Source: Mycolicibacterium phocaicum
GTDB lineage: Bacteria; Actinomycetota; Actinomycetes; Mycobacteriales; Mycobacteriaceae
Assembly: GCF_010731115.1 (NCBI RefSeq)
Contig: NZ_AP022616.1
Location: 124,001-188,000 of the forward strand
DNA length: 64,000 nt
Reading direction: 5' to 3'
Every line of letters starts with the position of its first letter. Within the stretch, counting starts at the first letter, position 1. Shown piece by piece: positions 47,692 to 56,523 of this stretch. A program made the translations under genes and the position numbers. The notes under the pieces are model-generated. The model was not told the DNA's origin. It ran no database searches and saw nothing but the letters and a program-made list of their open reading frames with translations.

Positions 47692-48341
47692 TGGACATCG
47701 GCGAATACGTCCAGATCCACGTCACCGACGGTGTCGGCACCCTGCTGCTGGCCAGGCCACCGCGCAATGCGCTGACCCGCCAGATGTGCCGGGAGATCGC
47801 CGCGGCGGCCGAAGAGCTGGGCCAGCGGTCCGACGTCACCGCCGTCATCGTGCACGGCGGTCACGAGGTGTTCTGCACCGGCGACGACGACCACGAGACC
47901 AGCACTCTCGACGCGGCGGAAGCGCGCGTCGCTGGTGCCGTCTGCCGCGCCGCCGTCGACGCCGTGGCGGCCATTCCGCGGCCCACCGTGGCGGCCGTGA
48001 CGGGTTACGCGCTCGGTAGCGGCCTGACGCTGGCGCTGGCCGCCGACTGGCGGATCAGCGGCGACAACGTCAAGGTCGGGTCGACCGAGATCCTGTCGGG
48101 GCGGGCGCCGGCCGAGGGCGCGGCGGCGCGGTTGGCCGCGGCCGTCGGCGACAGCCGCGCCAAGGACCTGGTGTTCAGCGGCCGGTTCGCCGGCGCCGAG
48201 GAAGCGGTTTCCCTCGGTCTGATCGACCAACTCGTGGCGCCTGACCACGTCTACGACGAGGCGCAGAAATGGGCGCGCAGGTTTCTGGACTCGTCTCCCG
48301 AGGCGCTGGCCACAGCAAAGGCGGCGTTCGCGGTTCGCTGA
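47691..48341 (+). CDS. echA17: Enoyl-CoA hydratase/isomerase family protein (EchA17-like)
   Basis: 216 residues from ATG 47691 (the TGA of the Nudix gene overlaps it). The crotonase fold shows in [26 protein letters not shown], the oxyanion-hole strand [17 protein letters not shown] and [21 protein letters not shown]. It is shorter than the roughly 255 residues usual for the family: little follows the segment [23 protein letters not shown]. Glu residues expected for hydration are not obvious in GYALGSG, so true hydratase activity is uncertain. Confidence 0.88.
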   Translation: MDIGEYVQIHVTDGVGTLLLARPPRNALTRQMCREIAAAAEELGQRSDVTAVIVHGGHEVFCTGDDDHETSTLDAAEARVAGAVCRAAVDAVAAIPRPTVAAVTGYALGSGLTLALAADWRISGDNVKVGSTEILSGRAPAEGAAARLAAAVGDSRAKDLVFSGRFAGAEEAVSLGLIDQLVAPDHVYDEAQKWARRFLDSSPEALATAKAAFAVR

Positions 48342-48411
48342 ACCGGTGCTCAGCGGGTGAACAGAAGTGTGGATGTGAACTCCCGGTGACCGGGCAGTTA
48401 GGCTGACCTGC

Positions 48412-49449
48412 ATGACGAGTACCGACCAGACGTCCGAGGTCGCCGCAGCCGACGCTGCCGCCAAGGTATCCGACGTAGTTGAGCAGGCTGTTGATCAGGC
48501 GCCCAACCCGCACGCGACCGCCGAGCAGGTCGAGGCGGCCCGCCACGACACCAAGCTGGCGCAGGTCCTGTACCACGACTGGGAAGCCGAGAGCTACGAC
48601 GACAAGTGGTCGATCTCGTACGACCAGCGGTGCATCGACTACGCCCGCGGTCGCTTCGACGCCATCGTCCCCGACGAGGTCCAGCGTGAGCTGCCGTATG
48701 ACCGGGCGCTCGAGCTCGGCTGTGGCACCGGCTTCTTCCTGCTGAACCTGATCCAGGCCGGCGTCGCCCGCCGCGGCTCCGTCACCGACCTGTCCCCGGG
48801 CATGGTCAAGGTGGCCACCCGCAACGGCAAGGCCCTCGGTCTGGACATCGACGGCCGCGTCGCCGACGCCGAGGGAATCCCCTACGAGGACAACACCTTC
48901 GACCTGGTCGTCGGCCACGCGGTGCTGCACCACATTCCCGACGTGGAGCTGTCGCTGCGCGAGGTCGTCCGCGTACTCAAGCCGGGCGGCCGGTTCATCT
49001 TCGCCGGCGAGCCCACCACGGTCGGTAACTTCTACGCCCGTCGCCTCGCCGACCTGACCTGGAAGACCACCGTCGCGGCCATGAAGCTGCCCGGGCTGGA
49101 GTCCTGGCGCCGGCCGCAGGAGGAGCTCGACGAGAACTCCCGCGCCGCGGCGCTGGAGTGGATCGTCGACTTGCACACCTTCGATCCCGCCGACCTGGAG
49201 CGCATGGCCACCAACGCCGGTGCGGTCGAAGTCGCCACGGCCAGTGAGGAATTCACCGCAGCCATGCTGGGCTGGCCGGTGCGTACCTTCGAGTCGACGG
49301 TGCCCCCGGGCAAGCTCGGCTTCAAGTGGGCCAAGTTCGCCTTCGGTGGCTGGACCACGCTGAGCTGGTTCGACGCCAACGTGTGGCGCCGCGTCGTGCC
49401 CAAGGGCTGGTTCTACAACGTGATGATCACCGGGGTCAAGCCGTCCTGA
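48412..49449 (+). CDS. SAM-dependent methyltransferase (Rv3038c-like)
   Basis: 345 residues. A class I methyltransferase core follows an acidic, Ala-rich N-terminus: ALELGCGTGFFLLNLIQAGVARRGSVTDLSPGMVKVATRNGKALGL (motif I and the acidic end of strand 2), FDLVVGHAVLHHIPDVELSLREVVRVLKPGGRFIFAGEP (motifs II-III). The C-terminal part is helical with a PGLESWRRPQEELDENSRAA segment. The substrate is unknown. It lies between echA17- and Rv3037c-like genes as in M. tuberculosis. Confidence 0.92.
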   Translation: MTSTDQTSEVAAADAAAKVSDVVEQAVDQAPNPHATAEQVEAARHDTKLAQVLYHDWEAESYDDKWSISYDQRCIDYARGRFDAIVPDEVQRELPYDRALELGCGTGFFLLNLIQAGVARRGSVTDLSPGMVKVATRNGKALGLDIDGRVADAEGIPYEDNTFDLVVGHAVLHHIPDVELSLREVVRVLKPGGRFIFAGEPTTVGNFYARRLADLTWKTTVAAMKLPGLESWRRPQEELDENSRAAALEWIVDLHTFDPADLERMATNAGAVEVATASEEFTAAMLGWPVRTFESTVPPGKLGFKWAKFAFGGWTTLSWFDANVWRRVVPKGWFYNVMITGVKPS

Positions 49450-49497
49450 CGGTGTCCGCGATGGACCTGACGGACCAGACGCCCCTGACGCTCTGAC

Positions 49498-50709
49498 GTG
49501 AGCGGCTATGCCTTCACGCTCGACGATGTCGCCTACCTGACCGGACCGGGTCAGGAGGCGCTCGCCGAGGTGGCCGCCCGGCCTCTGGCCGATGCCCATC
49601 GGGTGTCCGACATCGCTTGGGCGCGTTCGCGTTTCGGTGACCGCGCAGCGGTGCTGGTCGAGACTGTGCTGTTGCGTCGCCGGGCCGTCGCCAAACTGGC
49701 CGAGCTGGGCGATGTCACCGGCTGGCTGTTCACCGACGAGGCGCTGCAGCAGGCCACCGCCGGGGCCGTCGCCGTTCATCGGGCGCGGCGGTTGTCCGGC
49801 CGCGTCGTGCACGATGCGACGTGCTCTGTCGGGACAGAACTTGCCGCCCTGGGCAATTCGGGCGGCGGCGACTCGGCGCCCCTGCTCGTCGGCAGCGACC
49901 TCGACAGCGTCCGGCTGGCCATGGCGCGCCACAACGTGGGTGCCCGCGCGCTGCTGTGTCGCGCCGACGCGCTCCGCCCGATCACGCGGGACACGGTGGT
50001 GGTCGTCGACCCGGCCCGGCGCAGTTCGGGGCGCCGCAAGTTCGATCCCCGTGATTACGCCCCGCCATTGGACGAGCTGCTCGCGGTCTACCGGGACCGC
50101 GACCTGGTGGTGAAATGCGCTCCCGGCGTCGATTTCGGCCGGCTGTCGGAGCTCGGATTCCGCGGCGAGGTGCAGATCACATCGCTGGCCGGCAGCGTCC
50201 GGGAGGCCTGCCTGTGGTCACCGGGGCTGGCCCCGGCAGGGGTCACGCGCCGGGCCACGGTGCTCGACAAGACCGGCCGGGTGGCAGAGGAATTCACCGA
50301 TGCCGACCCCGAGGACTGCCCCTCCGGGCCTGCGGGGCGGTGGATCGTCGACCCCGACGGTGCGGTGGTACGGGCCGGCCTGGTGCGGCACTATGCGGCG
50401 CGGTACGGCCTGTGGCAGCTGGACCCCGCGATCGCGTACCTGTCGGGTGACGAGTTGCCGAGCGGTACAAGGGGTTTCGAGGTCGTCGAGCAGATCGCCT
50501 ACAACGAGAAGCGGCTCCGGCAGGCGTTGTCCGCGCACGGGGCGTCGGCCGTCGAAATTCTGGTGCGCGGGGTCGACGTCGACCCGGATGCGTTGCGCGC
50601 CAGGCTGAAGCTGCAACGCTCGGGGGCTCGGCTCTCCGTGGTGATCACGCGCATCGGCGCGGGGGCCGCCGCCCGGCCGACGGCCTTCATTTGCCGGCCG
50701 TCGCGCTGA
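49498..50709 (+). CDS. Class I SAM methyltransferase with THUMP-like domain (Rv3037c-like)
   Basis: 403 residues from GTG 49498. A helical N-terminus, then a Rossmann core (VVHDATCSVGTELAALG, LLVGSDLDSVRLAMARHNVG, TVVVVDPARRSSGRRKFDPRDYAPPL). The DPARR motif is close to the DPPY-type site of nucleic-acid methyltransferases. The C-terminal 90 residues match the THUMP-like domain (GLWQLDPAIAYLSGDELPSGTRGFEVVEQIAYNEKRLRQALSAHG). RNA modification is therefore likely, although Rv3037c has also been listed near the MGLP genes. Substrate not proven. Confidence 0.88.
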   Translation: MSGYAFTLDDVAYLTGPGQEALAEVAARPLADAHRVSDIAWARSRFGDRAAVLVETVLLRRRAVAKLAELGDVTGWLFTDEALQQATAGAVAVHRARRLSGRVVHDATCSVGTELAALGNSGGGDSAPLLVGSDLDSVRLAMARHNVGARALLCRADALRPITRDTVVVVDPARRSSGRRKFDPRDYAPPLDELLAVYRDRDLVVKCAPGVDFGRLSELGFRGEVQITSLAGSVREACLWSPGLAPAGVTRRATVLDKTGRVAEEFTDADPEDCPSGPAGRWIVDPDGAVVRAGLVRHYAARYGLWQLDPAIAYLSGDELPSGTRGFEVVEQIAYNEKRLRQALSAHGASAVEILVRGVDVDPDALRARLKLQRSGARLSVVITRIGAGAAARPTAFICRPSR

Positions 50710-50812
50710 GATCACCTGGTCGCAGTTCATGCTCGGGACCGGTAGGGCCGACAGGTACGCTGGAACCGGCGGCGATGTGCCGCCATTCATTCATCCCTGG
50801 AGGATTCACCAG

Positions 50813-51508
50813 ATGCGCCTTCCCGCACTCGCCGCAGTGATCGCTGCAACAGGGGCGGTCGGCTGGCTCGGCATGCCTCTTGCGGCCGCGACCCCGGCGA
50901 AATGCCCCGAGCTGGGCGGTGTCGTCGACGGCTCGCGGATGTGTCAGATTCGCGACACCACCCGCGGCTACGCGCTCAACATCAGCTTCCCCATCGACTA
51001 CCCGGATCAGCAGGCGGTGGTCGACTACATCACGCAGACCCGTGACGGGTACGTCAACGTCGCGAAGATGCCTGGGCCGCACGAGACCTCGTACGAGCTG
51101 GACACCAGCGCGACGCAGTACACAGCGGCGATCCCACCGCGCAACACCCAGTCGGTGGTCTTCAAGACGTTCCAGGACGTCGGTGGGGCGCATCCGCAGA
51201 CCTTCTACAAGACGTTCACGTGGGACCTGGTCCAGCGCAGGCCGATCACCATCGAGAACCTGTTCGCACCTGGCGCACAACCATTTCCGGTGATCCTGCC
51301 GATGGTTCAGGGTGAACTGATCCGCCAGTCCGCGCAGCCGGTGCTGATGCCGCCCGCGGCCGGGCTGGACCCGGAGACCTACCAGAACTTCGCGATCACC
51401 AACGACTCGCTGATCTTCTTCTTCAGCCAGGGGCAGGTGCTACCGGAATCCGCCGGCGCGGTGCAGGTGACAGTGCCGCGAGCCCCGATCGAGGCGATGC
51501 TGGCCTAG
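50813..51508 (+). CDS. Secreted TB22.2-like protein (Rv3036c-like, DUF3298-type)
   Basis: 231 residues from ATG 50813, with TGGAGGA upstream. Signal peptide about 1-28 (RLPALAAVIAATGAVGWLGMPLAAA). The mature protein has two Cys (AKCPELG and RMCQIRD) and the RsiV/DUF3298 pattern: SFPIDYPDQQAVVDYITQTRDGYVN, VFKTFQDVGGAHPQTFYKTFTWDL and FFFSQGQVLPESAGAVQVTVPRA. The M. tuberculosis protein is an exported antigen with reported esterase activity. A strong hairpin follows. Confidence 0.92.
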   Translation: MRLPALAAVIAATGAVGWLGMPLAAATPAKCPELGGVVDGSRMCQIRDTTRGYALNISFPIDYPDQQAVVDYITQTRDGYVNVAKMPGPHETSYELDTSATQYTAAIPPRNTQSVVFKTFQDVGGAHPQTFYKTFTWDLVQRRPITIENLFAPGAQPFPVILPMVQGELIRQSAQPVLMPPAAGLDPETYQNFAITNDSLIFFFSQGQVLPESAGAVQVTVPRAPIEAMLA

Positions 51509-51514
51509 CGATTC

Positions 51515-51553
51515 GTGCACGATTTTCCGCGCGGGCCGCGGAAAATCGTGCAC
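51515..51553. terminator. Bidirectional terminator, perfect 17-bp stem
   Basis: GTGCACGATTTTCCGCG and its exact complement enclose a five-base loop (CGGGC) between convergent genes. The internal AAAA/TTTT blocks give U-rich sides in both directions. Confidence 0.85.
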
Positions 51554-51563
51554 AAATCCCTGA

Positions 51564-52859
51564 TCAGGCTGGGGCGAACGCGTAGACCTGGCCGTCGCTC
51601 GTCGCGGTGACGACGCGTTTGTCGTGCCCGACGGAGACCCCGACAGGCCAGCCCGTGGCGCCCGGCAGCGGATAGCTGTTCACGGTGTGGCCGTCGGCGG
51701 GGGAGAACACCACCAATGCCTGACCGGCCTGACCGTCGCGAACCACGACGTACCCGACGTCGGTGCCGGCGCGTGTGGACGTCGTCAGCGGCTCGATGTC
51801 GGTGCGCGTCCACGCCACCTCGCCCTTGTCGCCCTTGTCATTGACCGCGGTGAGCTTGGTCTGCGGCCCACCGCCGGCGACCACCAGGCCGTCCGGCGTC
51901 ACCGACGGCGGCGTCTGCGGCTGGAAGCCCAGGTTGACCGACCACTTGGCCTTGCCGTCGGCGGAGTTCACCGCCCAGAGGTGCTGGTCGCGGCCGTTGA
52001 CGTAGACGGTCTTGCCGTCGGCGGACAGCACCGGGCTGGCGATGGGGCCGCCCCCGACCGCGGTGCTGCTCCATTCGCGGGTCAGCAGCGGCGTCTGGCC
52101 CTCGTGGTAGCGCAGCCCGACGAGGGTGGGGGCATCGGCGCCCGGCTGCCACAGGCCCAGCACCACCATGTTGGTGTCGGGGGAGTACGCGGGCGCCGCA
52201 GAGATGGGGCAGGCCGCCTTGGCGGGCTGGCAGTCGGCCAGGCCGCGCGCCGAGTCGGCGGGGTCGACGCCGCTGACGAGGTCCAGCGGGGCGCCGATGG
52301 TCTGGCCGCGGTGCGCGTCGAAAACCAGCACCTGGCCCAGATGCGTCACCACGAGGAGCTGACCGGGCGACAGGATGCGCGGCGTCGTCGGCATCCCGAT
52401 GACGGGCTGACGCCAGCGGATCCACTGCGTCGGCGGGAACGACATGATCGCGCCGGGCTGGCCGACGTACATGTTGTCGAAGCCGTCGAACAGGGGACTG
52501 GACATGCCGCCGCCCTGCCACAGCCGGGTGCACCACCGCTGGCGGCCATGCTGGTCGCTTTCCCACACCATCAGCGAGCAACCATTGGCCGACTGCGCGT
52601 TGATGGCCAGAAAGCTGCCCGAGCCGAGGATCACCTGCGCGCCGATATTGCCCTTGGCCGAGCGGGCCCAGTCCTGCTTCAGGCTGCTCGCCCCGGCCAG
52701 CGCGGTGTAGCTGCTGTTGGCGGCGTCGCCATACTGCGCCGGCCAGCCGTCCGAGGGGTGTGCCTTGACCCAGGAGTCGGTGTTGCCGCACCCGGCGACG
52801 GTCAGGGTGACCGCGGCAACAGCAATGACGGCGAGGCGGCGGATTCGGTGTGCAGGCAT
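51564..52859 (-). CDS. PQQ-like beta-propeller lipoprotein (Rv3035-like)
   Basis: 431 residues. Signal peptide with lipobox TVAGC (Cys24). The body consists of repeated beta-propeller blades ending in W/G motifs, such as VWESDQHGRQRWCTRLWQGGGMSSPLFDGFDNMYVGQPG, HLWAVNSADGKAKWSVNLGFQPQTPPSVTPDGLVVAGG and GDKGEVAWTRTDIEPL. No PQQ-ligand function is evident; such propellers usually act as scaffolds. It is divergent from the acyltransferase gene by 64 bp, in the order of Rv3035-Rv3034c beside the MGLP genes. Confidence 0.91.
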   Translation of the reverse strand: MPAHRIRRLAVIAVAAVTLTVAGCGNTDSWVKAHPSDGWPAQYGDAANSSYTALAGASSLKQDWARSAKGNIGAQVILGSGSFLAINAQSANGCSLMVWESDQHGRQRWCTRLWQGGGMSSPLFDGFDNMYVGQPGAIMSFPPTQWIRWRQPVIGMPTTPRILSPGQLLVVTHLGQVLVFDAHRGQTIGAPLDLVSGVDPADSARGLADCQPAKAACPISAAPAYSPDTNMVVLGLWQPGADAPTLVGLRYHEGQTPLLTREWSSTAVGGGPIASPVLSADGKTVYVNGRDQHLWAVNSADGKAKWSVNLGFQPQTPPSVTPDGLVVAGGGPQTKLTAVNDKGDKGEVAWTRTDIEPLTTSTRAGTDVGYVVVRDGQAGQALVVFSPADGHTVNSYPLPGATGWPVGVSVGHDKRVVTATSDGQVYAFAPA

Positions 52860-52923
52860 CGAGTCCCGAGACTAGCCCGAGACCGGCGAATGTCCGATTT
52901 CGCCTCGCGTAGGCTTTCCGGCC

Positions 52924-53661
52924 ATGACGACGATGTGGGGCGCACCGATTCACAAGCGATGGCGAGGTTCGCGGCTGCGCGATCCGCGGCAGGCGCGCTT
53001 CCTCACCCGTGAGTCGCTGAAGTGGGTGCTCGACAACAAGGCCTACACGCCCTGGTACCTGGTGCGGTACTTCCGGCTGCTCAAGTTCAAGCTGGCCAAC
53101 CCGCACATCATCACGCGGGGCATGGTGTTCCTCGGTAAGGGCGTGGAGATCCAGTGCACGCCCGAGCTGGCGCAGATGGAGATCGGCCGCTGGGTGCACA
53201 TCGGCGACAAGAACACCATCCGCTGCCACGAAGGCTCCCTGCGGTTCGGTGACAAGGTGGTGCTGGGACGCGACAACGTCATCAACACCTACCTGGACAT
53301 CGAGATCGGTGAGTCGGCGCTCATGGCCGACTGGTGCTACGTCTGCGACTTCGACCACAAGATGGACAGCATGGAGCTGCCGATCAAGGACCAGGGCATC
53401 ATCAAGGGCCCGGTGCGGATCGGCCCGGACACCTGGGTCGCCGCCAAGGTGACCATCCTGCGCAACACCAGCATCGGCCGCGGCTGCGTGCTCGGTGCCC
53501 ACGCGGTGGTCAAGGGCGAGATTCCGGACTTCTCCATCGCGGTCGGCGCGCCGGCCAAGGTGGTCAAGAACCGCAAGCTGGACTGGGAGACCTCGGCCGC
53601 CGAGCGTGAGGAACTCGCCCGGGCGCTGGCCGACATCGAGCGGAAGAAGAGCTCCCGATAA
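52924..53661 (+). CDS. Left-handed beta-helix acyltransferase (Rv3034c-like)
   Basis: 245 residues. A helical N-terminus is followed by hexapeptide repeats: FLGKGVEIQCTPELAQMEIGRWVHIGDKNTIRCHEGSLRFGDKVVLGRDNVINTYLDIEIGESALMADWCYVCDFDHK, then GPVRIGPDTWVAAKVTILRNTSIGRGCVLGAHAVV. This is the maltose/galactoside O-acetyltransferase fold, with a probable catalytic His in CDFDHK. In M. tuberculosis this gene lies in the MGLP cluster, so acylation of methylglucose lipopolysaccharide is a fair proposal. Confidence 0.9.
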   Translation: MTTMWGAPIHKRWRGSRLRDPRQARFLTRESLKWVLDNKAYTPWYLVRYFRLLKFKLANPHIITRGMVFLGKGVEIQCTPELAQMEIGRWVHIGDKNTIRCHEGSLRFGDKVVLGRDNVINTYLDIEIGESALMADWCYVCDFDHKMDSMELPIKDQGIIKGPVRIGPDTWVAAKVTILRNTSIGRGCVLGAHAVVKGEIPDFSIAVGAPAKVVKNRKLDWETSAAEREELARALADIERKKSSR

Positions 53662-53662
53662 C

Positions 53663-55174
53663 TCAGCTCGTGTAGTCGAGCGTCGTCATCATGCCTGCCT
53701 CCTGGTGATAGGCGTTGTGGCAGTGCATCATCCAGTCGCCGGGGTTGTCGGCGACGAGAGCGACGGTCAGCTTCTGCTTGGGCAGCACGATCAGCGTGTC
53801 CTTGCGCGGGCCGCGCCGACCGTCGCTTTGCAGCACCTGGAATGTGTGCCCGTGCAGGTGCATGGGGTGCCACATGGTCGTCGAGTTCGTGAAGGTCACC
53901 GTGGCGCGCTGCCCCTCGCGCACCGTCAGGACCTGGCGGTTGTCGAACCCGCGTCCGTTGATGCCCCAGTCGTACTTCATCATCGAGCCCGTGAGTTCCG
54001 CGGCCAGCGTGACGTCCGGGGTGATGGGTCCGAGGTCGACGGCCGAGGCGGCCGTGAAGTCGGCGACGGTGCCGACGCGGCGCGTCAGTTCCGCGGGACG
54101 GAACGCGGCGTCGGGCGCGGTGCCGGCGCCGGTGGCGAGCAGGGCGCGGGCGGCGCTGTCCTTGCCTTCGGCGACCGCCACCAACGGGAAGACGCCGGCG
54201 CCCGCGGTGACGGTGACGTCATAGCGCTCGCCCATGCCCAGCAGCAGCGCGTCCACCTCCACCGGGTCGACGGGGAAGCCGTCGGTGTGCGTGACGGTCA
54301 TCCGGTGCCCGGCCAGCGCCACCCGGAAGGCGGTGTCGGCGCCGGCGTTGATGATGCGCAGCCGGATGCGCTGGCCGGGTTTGGCGTCGAAAACCGTTGG
54401 TGCGGAGGAAATCCGGCCGTTGGCGAGGAAGTGGGGGTACTTGACGTCGCCGGCGTCGCCACCGAGCAGTGTGCTCGTCGCCATCCCTGACATACCGGGC
54501 ATGTCGCCCATGCCGCTCATATCGTGGCCGCCGCCCATGTGCCCCATGCCGGCCATGGCGCGCAGGCCGTCGTAGATCTGCTGGGGTGACTTGCCCGCTC
54601 CCGAGGTCCAATCATCAAGGACCACAATCCATTCCGCGTCGTAGCGGCCGCGGTCCGCGGGGTCGTCGATGATGACCGGCAGGTACAGTCCGTAGTCCGC
54701 GTCGAGGCCGGTGTGCGGGTGTGCCCAGTAGGTGCCGGCGTGCGGGACGGAGAAGGCGTAGGTGAAGTCGTTGCCGGGCTTGATGTTCGGCGTCGCGGGT
54801 GCCGCGCCGTCCATGTCGTTGCGCAGGGCGATGCCGTGCCAGTGCACGGAGGTGTCGTGGTCGAGCCCATTGGACACACGGACCGACAGTTCGTCGCCCA
54901 CCGAAGCGCGGATCAGCGGGCCCGGCACCTGGTCGCCGTACGCGAGCGTCTGCACGGCGACCCCGCCGAGGTCGACGGTGGCCGGCTGCGGGCGCAGCGC
55001 CACCGAGACGGTGCGCCCGCTGTGTGGACGGGCGGCCTCGGCCGCGGCGATGGCCTTCTGGTCGACGCCGCCGGCCGCGGCGGGTGGCGGCGTCTTGCCG
55101 CACGCGGCGACGCCGGCCAGCGCGGACGCGCCCGTGACGGCAGAGGCGATCAGGAAACTACGGCGAGTGAACAC
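53663..55174 (-). CDS. mmcO: Multicopper oxidase, MmcO-like, with methionine-rich insert
   Basis: 503 residues from GTG 55174. A twin-arginine signal (TRRSFLIAS) leads to a lipobox-like VAAC at Cys25, so it is exported folded and probably lipid anchored. Copper sites: HWHG at 111-114, WAHPH at 150-154, HPMHLHGHTFQ and HCHNAYHQEAGM near the end. A segment at 207-231 has a Met at nearly every third position (207, 210, 213, 219, 222, 225, 228, 231) and two His, as in copper-tolerance oxidases. It should oxidise Cu(I). It occupies the position of Rv3033. A CsoR-type palindrome lies 12 bases upstream of the start. Confidence 0.93.
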   Translation of the reverse strand: MFTRRSFLIASAVTGASALAGVAACGKTPPPAAAGGVDQKAIAAAEAARPHSGRTVSVALRPQPATVDLGGVAVQTLAYGDQVPGPLIRASVGDELSVRVSNGLDHDTSVHWHGIALRNDMDGAAPATPNIKPGNDFTYAFSVPHAGTYWAHPHTGLDADYGLYLPVIIDDPADRGRYDAEWIVVLDDWTSGAGKSPQQIYDGLRAMAGMGHMGGGHDMSGMGDMPGMSGMATSTLLGGDAGDVKYPHFLANGRISSAPTVFDAKPGQRIRLRIINAGADTAFRVALAGHRMTVTHTDGFPVDPVEVDALLLGMGERYDVTVTAGAGVFPLVAVAEGKDSAARALLATGAGTAPDAAFRPAELTRRVGTVADFTAASAVDLGPITPDVTLAAELTGSMMKYDWGINGRGFDNRQVLTVREGQRATVTFTNSTTMWHPMHLHGHTFQVLQSDGRRGPRKDTLIVLPKQKLTVALVADNPGDWMMHCHNAYHQEAGMMTTLDYTS

Positions 55175-55185
55175 CCTGCCGTTTG

Positions 55186-55200
55186 TACCCCCGGGGGGTA
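55186..55200 (-). promoter_or_regulatory. CsoR/RicR-type copper operator candidate
   Basis: TACCCCCGGGGGGTA, a GC-rich palindrome bounded by TA, of the kind bound by copper-sensing CsoR-family repressors (TACCC...GGGTA). It lies 12 bases upstream of the multicopper oxidase GTG, so the repressor would cover the promoter or transcript start. The regulator gene is not in this window. Confidence 0.7.
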
Positions 55201-55235
55201 TCTACGTCAAGAGTCGAAAGTCTGCGAGCAGACAG

Positions 55236-55271
55236 AGAACTGTCCCTTTTCCAGGGAAAAGGGACAGTTCT
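55236..55271 (-). terminator. Terminator after the Rv3032-like gene, perfect 17-bp stem
   Basis: AGAACTGTCCCTTTTCC and its exact complement are separated by two bases. It lies 23 bases past the stop of the glycosyltransferase gene and upstream of mmcO, and so insulates the two. The A/T-rich centre provides U-runs. Confidence 0.8.
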
Positions 55272-55293
55272 ATGGATTTTCGGTGAAGAGCCC

Positions 55294-56523
55294 TCAGCCG
55301 CGGTCGGGCAGCGGCCGTTCGACGATGGGACGGCGCGCGTGCGGCAGGCGCTCGCCCCGCTTGGCAGCCAGATACACGTCCGACGTCTCGGCCGCGACGG
55401 TCTGCCACGAGAAGTCGTGGTTCAACCGATCGCGCGCGGCCAGCGCGCGCTGCTGCGCGCCCGCGGGGTCGTCGAGTACCTTGCGGACCGCCGACGCCAG
55501 CGCGCCGACATTGCGCGGCGGGCAGGAGACACCCGTCTTGCCGTTGATCACCGCTTCGCCGAGCCCGCCGACATTGGAGGTCACCAGCGGCGTACCGGCC
55601 GCGGCGGCCTCCAGTGCCACGATGCCGAACGGCTCGTAGTGGCTCGGCAGGACCGCAGCATCGGCCCGGTGCAGCAGTTCCAGCAGCCCGGAATGGTCAA
55701 CGCGGCCAACGAAATTCACGGCCTTGGTGACCTTGGCCTTGCGGGCCTCCTCGACCAGCCAGTCGTACTGGGTGCCGTCACCGGCGATGGTCAGCGTGGT
55801 CCCGGGGTGGGTCCGCCGGATTCGGGGCAGCGCGGCGATGACGTCGTGCACGCCCTTCTCGTACTCGAGCCGGCCGACGAACAGCAGCTCGGCCGGGCCG
55901 TCGTGCCTGCGCCGCATGGCAAACGGCCAGCCGGCGGTGTCGATGCCGTTGCAGATCACGCTCACGTCGGGCAGCTCGGGTCCGAACAGCTCGGTGATCT
56001 CCTCGCCCATGGATACCGAGCAGGTGATCAACGAGTCGGACTCGTGCACGAGCCACGATTCCAGCGAGTGGACCTGGCGGCTCACCGGGCCGGAGAGCCA
56101 GCCCGAATGCCGGCCGGCCTCGGTGGCGTGGATGGTGGAGACAAGTGGCACGTCGAAGAATTCGGCCAGGGTCACGGCGGGATGCGCGACCAGCCAGTCG
56201 TGCGCGTGCACGACGTCCGGGGTCCAGTCGCGCAGGCTCAGGCCGGCGCGAATCATCGCGTGCCCCATGGCCAGTGTCCAGGCCATCATGTCGGTGCCGA
56301 ACTTGAACTCGTTCGGGTCGAGAGCCGCGGAGATCACCCACACGCCCTCGTGCACCTCGTTGGTGGTGGGGTGCGTGCTGGGATCGGTGTCGGCGGGGCG
56401 ACGGCACAGCACCACGACCTCGTGGCCGAGGGCGGCCAGCTCGACGGCCAGATGGTGGACGTGGCGTCCGAGGCCACCGATCACCACGGGTGGGTACTCC
56501 CACGAGACCATGAGGATTTTCAT
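55294..56523 (-). CDS. Alpha-1,4-glucosyltransferase (GT4, Rv3032-like, MGLP/glycogen)
   Basis: 409 residues from ATG 56523. The start KILMVSWEYPPVVIGGLGRHVHHLAVELAALGHEV, the acceptor-side PDVVHAHDWLVAHPA, and the donor-side motif LPSHYEPFGIVALEAAAAGTPLV (EPFGIVALE) are typical of GT-B family 4. The M. tuberculosis enzyme elongates the alpha-1,4-glucan backbone of methylglucose lipopolysaccharides. The ATG overlaps the stop of the GH57 gene (ATGA), so they are coupled. Confidence 0.94.
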   Translation of the reverse strand: MKILMVSWEYPPVVIGGLGRHVHHLAVELAALGHEVVVLCRRPADTDPSTHPTTNEVHEGVWVISAALDPNEFKFGTDMMAWTLAMGHAMIRAGLSLRDWTPDVVHAHDWLVAHPAVTLAEFFDVPLVSTIHATEAGRHSGWLSGPVSRQVHSLESWLVHESDSLITCSVSMGEEITELFGPELPDVSVICNGIDTAGWPFAMRRRHDGPAELLFVGRLEYEKGVHDVIAALPRIRRTHPGTTLTIAGDGTQYDWLVEEARKAKVTKAVNFVGRVDHSGLLELLHRADAAVLPSHYEPFGIVALEAAAAGTPLVTSNVGGLGEAVINGKTGVSCPPRNVGALASAVRKVLDDPAGAQQRALAARDRLNHDFSWQTVAAETSDVYLAAKRGERLPHARRPIVERPLPDRG

